A stretch of 64,000 nt of DNA from Dastarcus helophoroides (lineage: Eukaryota > Arthropoda > Insecta > Coleoptera > Bothrideridae): positions 37,889,283 through 37,953,282 of the forward strand of contig CM053331.1 of NCBI GenBank assembly GCA_028583605.1, read 5' to 3'. Below the pieces are notes generated by a model, which worked only from the letters and a program-made list of their open reading frames with translations, made no database searches and was not told where the DNA came from. The position numbers and the translations under genes are program-made. Shown here piece after piece: positions 1 through 10,118 of this stretch (positions are counted from its first letter, which is position 1; the number at the start of each line of letters is the position of its first letter).

Positions 1-215
1 TTCGGTTATTTCTCAACTTTTCGATTATTTCCCGAAATTTCGATTATTTCTCGAAATTTCGATCATTTCGTGAAATTGCGATTATTTCCTGAAAATTCGA
101 ATATGTAGCGAAATTTCGTTTATTGCACGAAATTTAGATTATTTCTCGAAATTTCGATTATGTCTCAAAATTTCAATCATTTCGCAAAATTTCGATTATT
201 TTTCGATGGTTTCCG
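1..215 (-). repeat. 19-20-bp simple satellite, inverted fragment
   Basis: The stretch repeats a unit like TCGATTATTTCTCGAAATT with many substitutions. It is the reverse complement of the unit that fills 4.06-6.56 kb, so the two blocks are in opposite orientation. It runs off the left edge of the window. No coding content is seen. Confidence 0.75.
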
Positions 216-503
216 CGATTTTTAACTCAAATTCTGGAAGTTCGGGTAAAAAAAAACCGAAATTCAAAAAAATTAAAAATAAAATATTGAAATTTAATAT
301 TAAAGTGGTCATTTCGAGGAAAAAGTCAAAATTTAAGCATAATAATCGAAAATTTTACACTTCCCTTTGACTTTTTTACAAGTTTGGATTTTTTTGTGAA
401 TTGGATCAATATTTTTGAAACTTTGACTTTTTTCGAAGTTTTGCCCAGTTTTTCCCCAATTTCGACTTCTTTTCAAACATTTTCTCGTTGGTTTGATATT
501 TTT
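216..503. other. AT-rich spacer, no feature
   Basis: Poly-A and poly-T tracts with scattered GTCAAAATTT-type words that look like strongly decayed copies of the surrounding simple satellites. No open frame, RNA gene or element end is visible. Confidence 0.5.
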
Positions 504-708
504 GATTATTCCTCACAATTTAAATGTTGATACGAAATTTCGATGTTTCGTATTTTTTTCCCACTTTTATCAAACGATTTATTTTCAGATTTCAATCAAT
601 CAAAGAAAAAATTGAAATCGGAAAGTAAGTCGTTTGGGAAGTAGTATTTGGGGAAAAATACGAAATATCGAAATTTCGTATCAACATTTAAATTGTGAGG
701 AAAATTAT
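504..708. repeat. Long inverted repeat (foldback), about 95-bp arms
   Basis: The left arm (504-595) and right arm (612-708) are reverse complements over their whole length with a handful of mismatches and small indels. They share the block CCTCACAATTTAAATGTTGA and the following TACGAAATTTCGAT. The spacer is only about 16 bp (596-611). Transcribed, this would form a hairpin of roughly 95 bp. No flanking target duplication or transposase was recognised. It could be a MITE-type foldback element or a locally made palindrome; the sequence alone does not decide. Confidence 0.75.
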
Positions 709-1031
709 GAATTTTCCCATTTTTTTTAATGGAGCGTTTCTGCATACATTCGATTTCGAAAGTGGCTGATCCAATATTGATAGTTCGTTGCAAAAAAAAT
801 TGAATTGCGACAATTAAATTTTGGATTGTGTATTTTTAGTTAGTTTCGTAATATACACCACCATCTATAATTAAAAAACGTGAATGCCCCCGTTTCATAA
901 ATACGCGTTAAATGTAAGAAAACGTAGAACCTGCACCGTATTTTATCGAGCGTAATTTATGGCATCGCTTCGAGTCGAAAATTTATAACGCTGTCTCCAT
1001 GGAACTGCCGTGATGTCCTACATAGCTCAAA

Positions 1032-1358
1032 ATGCGCTTGTTTTGCCAAAATAATGTAGTTCATCGACTCGCACGAAACCAGACGTCAACCGTTGCCAAA
1101 TTCTATGCCCAATTTGTTAGATTATCAATTGTTGCGTCAGTATTAAATAGTTTGGGTGTAGGTGCTGAAGATTTACGAATTAATAAACGAAACTATTTCA
1201 AGCGACACTCATCATTTTTTAGTGAAAACGCGCAAAATCGCCCAAAAAAAAAACGCCAGGAACAACCTTTTCCAAATTATTTTTATGTAGTACACATGTT
1301 CTGGTTTTATTTGGCAGAATGGCAGACATTCCTTGTAGTTAATGACACGATAAATTAA
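1032..1358 (+). pseudogene. Open frame of unknown origin, probably decayed
   Basis: A 108-codon open frame in DNA of more balanced base composition than its surroundings. The predicted chain has a mixed N-terminal half (for example KFYAQFVRLSIVASVLNSLG), a lysine/arginine patch RPKKKRQEQ near residue 70 and an aromatic C-terminus. I do not recognise the family. It lies 50 bp upstream of two further coding-like pieces in shifted frames on the same strand (1405-1739), suggesting one disrupted gene, perhaps of a transposon or an integrated virus. No promoter or splice site was assigned. It may also be a chance frame. Confidence 0.3.
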
Positions 1359-1404
1359 CGGGCTACGGGAAACTAATTTGTTTAAACGTGAGGGCGTTTA
1401 AAAG

Positions 1405-1739
1405 GTGCAATTTTTTATTCGTCGAAAAACAGTTAGATTGGATAAAAATACTCGTAATTTGGAGGATTCTAATCCTGATATTTTTGATATAAAACGGGTT
1501 TTTGCGGTGGGGCCCGCGCTTAATACGGTCCTGGAGTGACATCGTACTTTTCGTAAGACGTCTAGTTTTTGAGTGGAACAGTAAACTGCTGTCTGCATTT
1601 CAAAAATGCGCGGGTCAAGGATGCTTATTACGAACAACTCGAAGCTGCAGACTATATACAGAGAAAATTGAATCTGAGAGTGGCTCCCATTGATGAAACC
1701 AGACATCAAAGCGTGAAAAGTTATATTTTGGGAGTTTAA
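1405..1739 (+). pseudogene. Frameshifted coding remnant, family not recognised
   Basis: Two coding-like stretches follow each other in different frames. The first (1405-1539, ending at a TGA) contains VRLDKNTRNLEDSNPDIFDI. The second (about 1566-1739, ending at a TAA) contains YYEQLEAADYIQRKLNLRV followed by a charged tail. Their amino-acid composition is protein-like, with few of the F/K/N runs that mark the AT-rich background, and an intervening frame is also partly open. This is what a once-continuous gene looks like after indels. I could not name it. Together with 1032-1358 and the opposite-strand piece at 2019-2235 it may mark an old mobile or viral insertion; this is inference. Confidence 0.35.
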
Positions 1740-2018
1740 AAGTTTTACGGCCGACCATGTTTATAGGTCACTCAAGGGCATCGGATTCCATTAATTTTCT
1801 CTTTAGACGAGTTTAACAAGTTTCAATTTACATACATTCTTAGCATACCTTCGAACGCCGTTAATGAATATTATTTAATCCGACTCTTAGTCAATTACTA
1901 GTAGTAACGTCATAGTGTTTACTATTGCATCTTGATGCATTCCGTTAAAAAGTATTCGTGGAACCTGACGCACACGTTTATTATGGGAAATGCAGATCCA
2001 TTCACGTTTTCCTCCTAA
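1740..2018. other. Unique spacer, nothing recognised
   Basis: Non-repetitive sequence between the plus-strand and minus-strand coding remnants. No open frame or RNA motif is supported. Confidence 0.4.
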
Positions 2019-2235
2019 CTAATAAAACCAACGCTTCTGGTAAACATCGCCAGCGCCACCAAATGGATTTGTTTGCACTCTAGATTTAGGTGCCAACCCA
2101 AGATTCCGATCGAAATGAATCTTGACGGTGGCATTCCGCGTAATTCGTCGGGACCGGAATCCAGTCATCAGGAATATTAGTCACATAACCAGAGACCGGG
2201 ATTCGTGGAATTGGCGCACCAGGCGGCGGCTGCAT
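2019..2235 (-). pseudogene. Proline-rich coding remnant with a frame change
   Basis: On the minus strand a frame opens at ATG 2235-2233 with MQPPPGAPIPRIPVSGYV and runs 49 codons to TAA at 2088-2086. An overlapping frame, open from about 2134 to TAG at 2021-2019, continues in protein-like style (SRVQTNPFGGAGDVYQKR). GC content is well above the flanks. One indel would join the two. An in-frame TAG precedes the ATG by 9 codons. The family is not recognised. It faces the remnants at 1032-1739, so the two could be converging genes of one element. Confidence 0.3.
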
Positions 2236-2639
2236 GCAAAAATGAGTGAATGACTGCTAACCGGATACCGAAAGCGGCGTTGCCACATTCCTTCGTTCGA
2301 CCGGCCACAGAAACTTGTTATTCATACCGTGCGACTGGCGAATTTGTTTACAAAGTTCACTTACCCAAAATGTGTTACGTGTGTAACATTTTATTATTTA
2401 ATTTCCCACAATTTAGCGACTGACATTTCGACGATCGTAGAGATCACCATTAACATTTTGATCGCTTGTTTTACCTGTAATTAGACGTCGCTACTATTTC
2501 CTACTGTATGTAACAAACCAGTTTCTCTCATTTGCCAACAGAAGCAATACTTAATCATTCGGGATTAATTCTTTTAACGTAACTTCGTCCATAAAGACTC
2601 TGAATCCAACCAATAATTTGCAGAACTTTTTTTTATGTA
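2236..2639. other. Unique spacer, nothing recognised
   Basis: Moderately GC-rich to about 2340, then AT-rich. No open frame of note. Confidence 0.4.
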
Positions 2640-3860
2640 ATTCCTCTTTTTCTGCCAAAGTTTATATTTTTATGACCAGATTAGCTTTTTCCTGGTATTC
2701 TATTTGTTTCCTTAGATGCTGACATTTTGACTATTTCAGCAATTTAGACCCTTCTGTCGAAATTTCCATCTTGTTATTTTAAAATTTCTATTTTTTTCTT
2801 TCTCGACTGAAATTTCTGTTTCTGCCGAAATTAGCCTTTTTTTCTGAAATTTTACTTCCTTCCGAAGATTTTAACTTCTCGAAATGTCACATTCACAAAA
2901 TTTCGATTTCACTGTCAAAGTTTCTAATATTCTATCATTTTTCTGCCGAAATTAGCCTTTTTTTTTTTGGAATACTATTTCGTTCTTGGGATATTGACTT
3001 TTCAAAATTTCAATTACTTGTCACAGAGGCGAAATTTGATTTTATCAGGATTTTGAGACATTTTTTTATTTTTCTGTCGAAATTAGCCCTTTTTTTTATT
3101 AAATTTTGCTCCTTTCGCAAGATTTTAAAATTTGTCTTCTTCAATATTTCGATTTCTTTATTCAAGTTTGCATTTTTTGATAAAATTTATTTTTTTATGT
3201 TGAAAATTTCTATTTTTCTGTCGAAATTAGCCTTTTTTTCTGGAATACTATTTCGTTCTTGGGATATTGACTTTTTAAAATTTCGATTACCCCCTTGGCA
3301 AGATTTTGATTCCTGGAAATTTAACTTCCAAAATTTCGATTTTTTATCGAAGTTTTTTCTTCTCTATTGAATTTTATATTTTTTTGTTGTAATTTTTGTC
3401 GAAATTAGCCTTTTTTCTGTAATAAACTTCCTTAACATTTTGATTTCCCAAAGTTTCGATTTCTTGTCTTGACATTTCCTAAACACGAAATGTGACGTTC
3501 GCCAAAAAATTTGTTTTCTTGGAATTTATATTTTTCTGTCGAAATTAGCCTTTTTTTTTGGGGAATTCTGTTTTCGTGGCGAGTGATGAAAGTTCAATCG
3601 TAAGCCAGATGTTTGTTATTCAACTTTCAAGTTTCTGTTTTTCTGTCAAAAACTTTATGTCGAAATTAGCCTATTTTCTGAAATACTGTTTCTTTCTCGA
3701 GATGTTATCTAATGGAAATTTCGATTTTTTGTTTAGGAATTTCGCAACTACGAAATCCAAATTTTCTAATCTTGTCGAATTTCTATTTTTTTCTCAAAAT
3801 TAGCCCTTTTTTCTGCAATTCTATTTCCTTCGCAAAATTATCTTTTTTGAAATTTCGATC
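2640..3860 (+). repeat. Dispersed tandem repeat around GTCGAAATTAGCCTTTTTT
   Basis: The word TTCTGTCGAAATTAGCC followed by a T-run recurs about nine times (near 2675, 2835, 2945, 3075, 3215, 3395, 3537, 3657, 3790), spaced roughly 120-180 bp apart. T-rich linkers between copies also resemble each other (for example GGAATACTATTTCGTTCTTG at about 2970 and 3241). This is a decayed higher-order repeat. The 105-codon frame at 3053-3370 is low-complexity F/L/I/K and not a gene. Confidence 0.7.
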
Positions 3861-4059
3861 GTGAACAAGATGAAATTTGACTTGTACGTTAATGAATTCT
3901 TGGTGACCTAACCGAAATTGCGCGAAATAATCGAATCTTGCGAGAAAAAAAAAGGTTTAATTTTAAGGAAGAAGTTAAATTTTCAAGAAAAAGTCAAAAT
4001 TTAAAGTGGATGTTAACGAAAATATGTTAATGAAAATAACCGAAATTTCGAATAATCTA

Positions 4060-6560
4060 AACTTCGCGAATAATCGAAATTTCGCGAAATAATCAAAATT
4101 GCGCAAAATAATCGAATTTCGCGAAAAAAGGTTTCATTTTAAGGAAGAAGTTGAATTTTCAAGAAAAAAGTCAAAATTTAGATTGGATGTTAACGAAAAA
4201 ATGTTTATGAATATAATCGAAATTTCGGGAATAATCAAAATTTCGCTAATAATCGAAATATCGCGAAATAATCAAAATCGAAGGTTGAATTATAAGGAAA
4301 AAAATGTCGAGCTTTTCGCCAAAAATTAAGATGAAACTCATGTGAGACAAAATTGAATTTCGATAAAATCATCGAATACGCACCTAGCAATTGTAGGAAA
4401 AAATCCAATTTTTGCGAAAGAGGACGATTTCGGGAAAAGGTCAAATTTCCGCGAAAAAGGCGAAATGTAGTGAAACAAATCAAAATTTCGCGAAAAATTC
4501 GAAATTTCGCCACATAATCGAAATTTCGCGAAATAATCGAAATTTCACGAAATCATTGAATCTCGCGAAATAATCGAAATTTGGTGAAGTAATCGAAATT
4601 TCGGGAAATAATCGAAAGATCGAGAAATAATCGAAATATAGGAGAAATAATCGAAATATCGAGAAATAGTCGAAACATCGAGAAATAGTCGAAATTTGTG
4701 GAAAATTCGAAAAATAATCGAAGTTTCGAGAAATAATCGAAATATCGAGAAATAATCGAAATATCGAGAAATAATCGAAATATCAAGAAATAGTTGAGTC
4801 CAAACATCGAGAAATAATCGAAATTTGTGGAAAATTCGAGAACTAATCAAAATGTCGAGAAATAATCGAAATATCGAGAAATAATCGAAACATCGAGAAA
4901 TAATCGAAACATCGAGAAATAATCGAAATATCGAGATATAATCGAAATATCGAGATATAACTGAAACTTCGAAAAATAATCGAAATTTGTCGAAAATTCG
5001 AGAAATAATCGAATTTTCAAGAAATAATAAAAATTTTGCGAAATAATCTAAAATGCGCTGAAAATTCGTTGAACTTAAAAAAAAAAATCGAAGTTTGGTG
5101 GATGTTGAAAAAAATTGAATTTAGAAACTATCGTCGAAATATCAAACGCAGCAAATAATTTAGACAAGAAAATGATAATTCAATAAAAAAAATCGAATTC
5201 CGCGAAATAAATTCAAACTTTGTGAAAATTTCGTGGTCAAAATTTCTTAAAGAAGAATAAAATTTCGGTAAAAATATTACGGCGAAAAAAAAACAAAAGT
5301 TTGCGAAAAATAGTGAAATTAAGCGAAAAAAATCGAAATTGCGAGAAATAATTGAAATTTGAAGAAGAAATCGAAATTTGGGGAGGTAATCGAAATTTCG
5401 AGAAGTAATCGAAATTTCGGGCAATCGAAATTTGGCGAAATAATCGAAATTTGGCGAAATAATCGAAATGTCGAGCAATAATCGAAATATCGAGAAATAA
5501 TCGAAATATCGAAAAATAATCGAAATATCGAAAAATAATCGAAACATCGAGAAATAATCGAAATATCGAAAAATAATCGAAACATCGAGAAATAATCGAA
5601 ACATCGAAAAATAATCGAAACATCATGAAATAATCAAAACATCATGAAATAATCAAAACATCGAGGAATAATCGAAATATCGAAAAATAATCGAAACATC
5701 GAGAAATAACCGAAATATCGAATAATAATCGAAACATCGAGAAATAATCGAAACATCGAGAAATAATCGAAATATCGAAAAATAATCGAAATATCGAAAA
5801 ATAATCGAAATATCGAAAAATAATCGAAATATCGAAAAATAATCGAAACATCGAGAAATAACCGAAATATCGAAAAATAATCAAAACATCGAGAAATAAT
5901 CGAAAAATCGAGAAATAATCGAAATATCGAAAAATAATCGAAACATCGAGACATAATTGAAATATCGAAAAATAATCGAAACATCGAATAATCGAAAAAT
6001 AATCGAAACATCGAGAAATAATCGAAACATCGAAAAATAATCGAAACATCATGAAATAATCAAAACATCGAGGAATAATCGAAACATCGAGGAATAATCG
6101 AAACATCGAGAAATAATCGAAACATCGAAAAATAATCGAAATATCGAAAAATAATCGAAACATCGAGAAATAATCGAAACATCGAGAAATAATCGAAAGA
6201 TCGAAAAATAATCGAAATATCGAAAAATAATCGAAATATCGAAAAATAATCGAAACATCGAGAAATAATCGAAACATCATGAAATAATCGAAACATCGAG
6301 AAATAATCGAAACATCGAAAAATAATCGAAAAATCGAGAAATAATCGAAATATCGAAAAATAATCGAAATATCGAAAAATAATCGAAACATCGAGACATA
6401 ATTGAAATATCGAAAAATAATCGAAACATCGAGTAATAATCGAAAAATCGAGAAATAATCGAAACATCGGAAAATAATCGAAATTTCGTGAAATAATCGA
6501 AATTTCGCGAAAACAAAGGATTTTAAGAAAAAAAAGTGAAACTTCAAGAAAAAGAAGTCG
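4060..6560. repeat. 19-bp satellite AATAATCGAAA(T/C)ATCGA(G/A)A
   Basis: The block is built of 19-bp units differing mainly at two or three positions (ATATCGAAA, ACATCGAGA, ATTTCGCGA). Copies are degenerate from about 3.9 to 4.5 kb, ordered at 4.5-5.04 kb, disturbed at 5.04-5.33 kb and almost homogeneous at 5.33-6.51 kb. The minus strand of the unit has almost no stop codons, so all three minus frames stay open (up to 301 codons). The translation repeats every 19 residues, three DNA units, which marks these frames as artefacts. It lies within the presumed first coding intron of Myc. Confidence 0.9.
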
Positions 6561-7928
6561 AAATATCGGAATGTCGAGGGAAAAGTCGAAACTTCGATTA
6601 TTTTTGTTTTAATTCAACACTTTACTCGACAGGACTGTTTTAATATAAAATTTCGAGACATTTTTCACTTGTCGAATTTGGACGATTATCGAATTTTTTT
6701 ACTCGAATTTCGACAATTCGAAAAAAACAACAAAAATTAAGATCTAATGTTGAAGTATATTAAAAGTAGATGGTTTGAGAAATTAAATTCAAAAATTTGG
6801 TAAAAAATTCTAATTTGAAAAAAAGTCGAATTTAAAAAGAAAAAAAAAATGGTGTTTTCAGAAGTTGCATTCTTGGTTGTTTTAGTTGCTTGGTCGGTGC
6901 GATGTCCTAGGTTAATTAATAACAGTAATCAATTTGGGCCAATGATTTCAATAACAAAACATTGTTTTCGTTGCGACAGACAACATAAACAACAAATTGT
7001 TTGGTATCATTAGAAAACAATTACCGAAGTAAAAGGTCAAATTAGGAAATTACTACATTATTGTATACAAACGTCAATGACGGTCGAACGTTGGAAATAA
7101 CTGTACAGGTAAAAGCTTTAATGCAGTCGGACGCCCATTAATTGATAAAAATGCCTTGAACGACTTACATTTTGGAATTCTGAGTGGGAAAATCATCCGC
7201 GTATAATGATAGAGCATTGTTGTATTTGGGTTATCATCGTACATTACACAATTATTTTATAAACTAATGGAAACGACTAAAAATCGATTATGGGGCCACA
7301 AAATTAAAAATGGCTTTTTTGACAACTTTTAAGTGCATTGAAAAAAGAAGAGGATTCCATATGACGTTGACAATTCGAAAAAATAATAATAAATAAATAA
7401 ATAATGAAAGTTAAGAAACCACAGAATCAAAAACTGCTTTTTTAACTACTTCGAAATACTTTGAAAAACGAAGGTTGCAAATTGAAATTGACATTACGAA
7501 TAAAACTCCATCTGTTAGTAGTTAATTAAAACTAATGAAGTAAAAGGTTTTTAATTTTATTTTAAATAGACAAAAGTGTTTGACGAAAGCTTTGGGGCTA
7601 ATTTTGTCCAACGAGCAATTTTTTTCGTGGGGATTAAGTAAACTGGGCTGTTTGTTATTATAACTTGTCATAATCGTCATAACACTATGAGCTACCAGGG
7701 CCAACGATATTTTAAATTTGGCACAAACAAGTTTTCGAAAATCCTCCAATTAATTAAGATCTTTTGTTTGAAAAGTTGTCATAGAGTTAAAATTAATACG
7801 TCACTTCAAATTAGGATATTTTTGACTTGTTCGCGTAATTTTCTCAAAAATTCGAATTTTTCGCTCTAGAATTTTTAATATTTTGATTTTGACACAAAGA
7901 TCAGTTTTAAACTGTTTCCAAAATTTGG
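6561..7928. other. Intronic AT-rich DNA, no exon found
   Basis: Sequence between the 19-bp satellite and the Myc exon. I looked on the minus strand for the Myc EEIDVV motif and the bHLH-zipper (an R-R-N/I-D/E-L basic region) and saw neither. The frames at 7522-7749 and 7687-7869 have low-complexity composition and are not supported. Confidence 0.5.
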
Positions 7929-8020
7929 TTACGCATAGATTAATGTCGTGTGTGAAAAATTTTGTCCGTGTGTTAAAATGTCAGTTTTGTAGACTAAAAA
8001 AAAACTAAGGAAAAACTCAC

Positions 8021-8867
8021 CTGAATCTGATGGAGTCTCGATTCCAAGATTGGCAACTCTCATTGAAGCATTTTTATCCTTGTGGTAACTGTGATCGTTC
8101 TCTGCTGCATAATAGGGCCGCATTTGGGCGGCCGTCAATTGGGGTTTCTTCTGGACGACCGGTTCCTCTTCATCTTCCTCTTCATCGTCATCTTCCTCTT
8201 CTTCCTCCTCCTCCTCCACCTCTTCCTCTTCTTCGGACACATCAGGCACGAGATCGTCCTCGTTATCGCCTTGGAAGTAAGCGCACAAATCCTGATTATC
8301 GTCTTCATCGGGATCGTACTCTGAGATGGCCTGCTGGAGGATCTGGAGCACTTGCGTCGTTTTCCCTTTGTTCTCTTCATCGTCGGACATGGGGGGCGTT
8401 TGGGGCGTTATAGTGGCCAGTTGTTGAGTTCTCAGCGTAGGTTTGAGAAGACTCTGTTGAGATGGCGCGGGTCGTATCTGCTTGACCGGGGCAGGTGTCT
8501 TGGGCAGGCCAGGTGCAAGGGGCACCGTGTAGGGTTTAAAATGTCTCGGCTCGTCGGCCGGGTGTTCTTTGCTACCGCAGTGACCTGCCCACATGCAATC
8601 GTGATTGCGTATTTCGCAATTGTCCGCGGAGGACGTCATCAAATCGGAGAAGAGCGTGTCGCTGGAGGAATCCACGTTCAACTCGTCTAAGATGTCATCG
8701 AAACTGGAAAATTCCGGTAAATCTAACTCGAATTTCTTCCATATATCTTCCGATATGAGGGGTTCTGTATTGGGACACTGTGTGTTATCGCTTTGGGCGA
8801 ACATGGCCATCGTAAGATCGTCCAAAAAGTCTGTGTGGAATATAAAATCGTCCGCCTTGACCGGCAT
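8021..8867 (-). CDS. Myc: Myc transcription factor, N-terminal coding exon (partial gene)
   Basis: The exon encodes residues 1-282 of an insect Myc, the bHLH-zipper activator that pairs with Max on E-boxes and drives growth and ribosome genes. Myc box 1 is seen as SEDIWKKFEL at residues 39-48 and Myc box 2 as NHDCMWAGHC at 88-97. A TPPMSDDEE motif is at 157-165 and an almost pure Glu/Asp run is at 212-235. The TPPxSP phosphodegron that directly follows EDIWKKFEL in vertebrate Myc is missing there; the only TPP motif is about 110 residues later. The start MPVKADD follows a purine-rich leader. The exon ends TCAG followed by GTGAGTTTTT, an excellent splice donor, after the words TPSDS. In Myc proteins this motif precedes EEIDVV, so the intron sits where vertebrate MYC exon 2 also ends, as far as I recall. 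The bHLH-zipper exon must lie beyond coordinate 1. Confidence 0.93.
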
Positions 8868-8968
8868 TTTTTTTTCTTTGTTACTTATCTAAACTAACTA
8901 AAGTCACTAGCACTAATATCACAAAAGGCCCTGGCTTGAGGCTCCCGCCGAAGAGACGGCAGCTGCTG

Positions 8969-9037
8969 CTGAAAAAGAAAACGAAGGCATTAACAATGGC
9001 CCCGATGTCTTCGGTGCAGCTGTCTCACAATTATTAC
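8969..9037 (-). other. Myc: Candidate 69-bp intron in the Myc 5' leader
   Basis: On the minus strand a donor-like GCGTTAG/GTAATAATTG is followed 69 bp later by a strong acceptor, CGTTTTCTTTTTCAG, with a TTAATG branch-like word before the pyrimidine tract. Removal would leave a 101-nt leader (8968-8868) before the Myc ATG joined to an upstream exon. The 81-codon frame at 8919-9164 runs through this segment and is probably not translated. Unspliced 5' UTR is the alternative. Confidence 0.4.
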
Positions 9038-9164
9038 CTAACGCATTCACTCTCGGGGCATGCACGCTCCAAATCAAATCGCACACCTTCCGCTGCACCT
9101 TATAATCCCTGACCAGCACTACAAACCAGCATGGAAAATAAACGAGCACCCAAACAGGATACAA

Positions 9165-9884
9165 CTTGCTCGAGACACTTCTTCCTTGTGTACATAATAC
9201 AATCCGCGTGTGGGTTAACTTACAGCGGTTATTCCTCTTTTTTTAAAGCGACTTTACACAGAGGTATCGTTTCTATGAGAACATAATTCGATCCGGCCTA
9301 ATAGGGCAATGTTTCAGCAACTCGAGACGAGCGTTTTTTGCGTGGGTGGGGGACCAAAACCAACGACAAATTATAACAAGTTGAACGAAGTTTAAAGAGG
9401 ACAAGGAACAATAAAAATTTGTTGAGATGAAGACTTTATCGTTATACTTCGATGTTGGGTCACCAAACATGATTTCGCACTTTCAAGGTTTGAGTATTGA
9501 CATAATGAGTGCTTTTAGTTCGGGAGGTCATTTCAGTAAAATCAAAATTTTATAATATTTAACAGAAATTACGTAAAATATCAAAATTTTGAAACTAGCC
9601 TTCGAAATAGAAGTCGAAAAATCTAATTTGAGAAAAAGTCGAAATTTCTCAAAAAGTCAAAATAGTGATCAGTCACCGATTTGGAAAAAGATCAAAATGT
9701 TCGAATTGTCCACACGAGAAAAGAATAATAACTTGAAAATTAAAGCAAAAAATGTTCGAGAACAGTCGAATGCACAAACTGAAATTTATCGAAAAAATCG
9801 AATTTTGTTGAAGATTCCTCGTCACTGGGTTACTTTGCAAAATAAAGCGAAACGTCCAAATGTCAAAACCACTAAAATTAGTAT
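9165..9884. other. Myc upstream region, promoter not located
   Basis: Sequence 5' of Myc up to the LTR. No convincing TATA box on the minus strand was found. From about 9540 the DNA again carries decayed GTCGAAATTT-type repeats; the 104-codon frame at 9589-9903 lies in these and is not supported. Confidence 0.35.
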
Positions 9885-9953
9885 TGTAACGCAATGTAAA
9901 TAAAAGGAATAGAATTTAGAATAGAAATGTATAATTTAGTAAATAAAAAAAGT

Positions 9954-10065
9954 TTCTAGAAGGATCTGATAAAGGGAAAGCGGCCGCGATAACGAAACAA
10001 ATGGCAAATAAGCGTTTCAGAAATTTCGGCAAACGATAAGCCTTATCTGCCGAAAAGTTCTAGAA
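9954..10065 (+). promoter_or_regulatory. U3 regulatory motifs: two heat-shock-type elements and a GATA palindrome
   Basis: TTCTAGAA, the inverted nTTCnnGAAn core bound by heat-shock factor, occurs at 9954-9961 and 10058-10065. Between them 10024-10055 forms an interrupted palindrome: TTTCGGCA and TGCCGAAA at the ends and GATAAG/CTTATC at the centre, giving two head-to-head GATA sites. Both lie upstream of the LTR TATA box. Function is inferred from motif identity only. Confidence 0.5.
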
Positions 10066-10080
10066 GCCGGGGGCCAAAAC

Positions 10081-10118
10081 TATAAAAGGCGGTCAGCTTT
10101 CCCTCGAGTGAGTCAGTT
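10081..10118 (+). promoter_or_regulatory. LTR core promoter
   Basis: TATAAAAGG at 10081-10089 is followed about 31 bp later by TCAGTT (10113-10118), the arthropod initiator consensus. Transcription should start near 10114, which defines the U3/R border of the solo LTR. Confidence 0.7.

Noticed and set aside
5128..6547. Open frames of 69-301 codons on the minus strand with F/I/S/D/Y-rich repeats
   Set aside because: They are translations of a 19-bp satellite in all three frames; periodicity of 19 residues equals three DNA units. No non-repetitive domain or start context.
8030..8413. Plus-strand frames opposite Myc (127, 112, 95 and 80 codons)
   Set aside because: They are shadows of the Myc exon; the Glu/Asp run on the minus strand gives Leu/Pro/Phe runs on the plus strand.
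9273..9470. 65-codon minus frame with FISTNF and KNARLELLKHC, a further FLYWCH candidate
   Set aside because: Only isolated words fit, the G and L spacing is wrong and it lies in the Myc upstream region; too weak to list.
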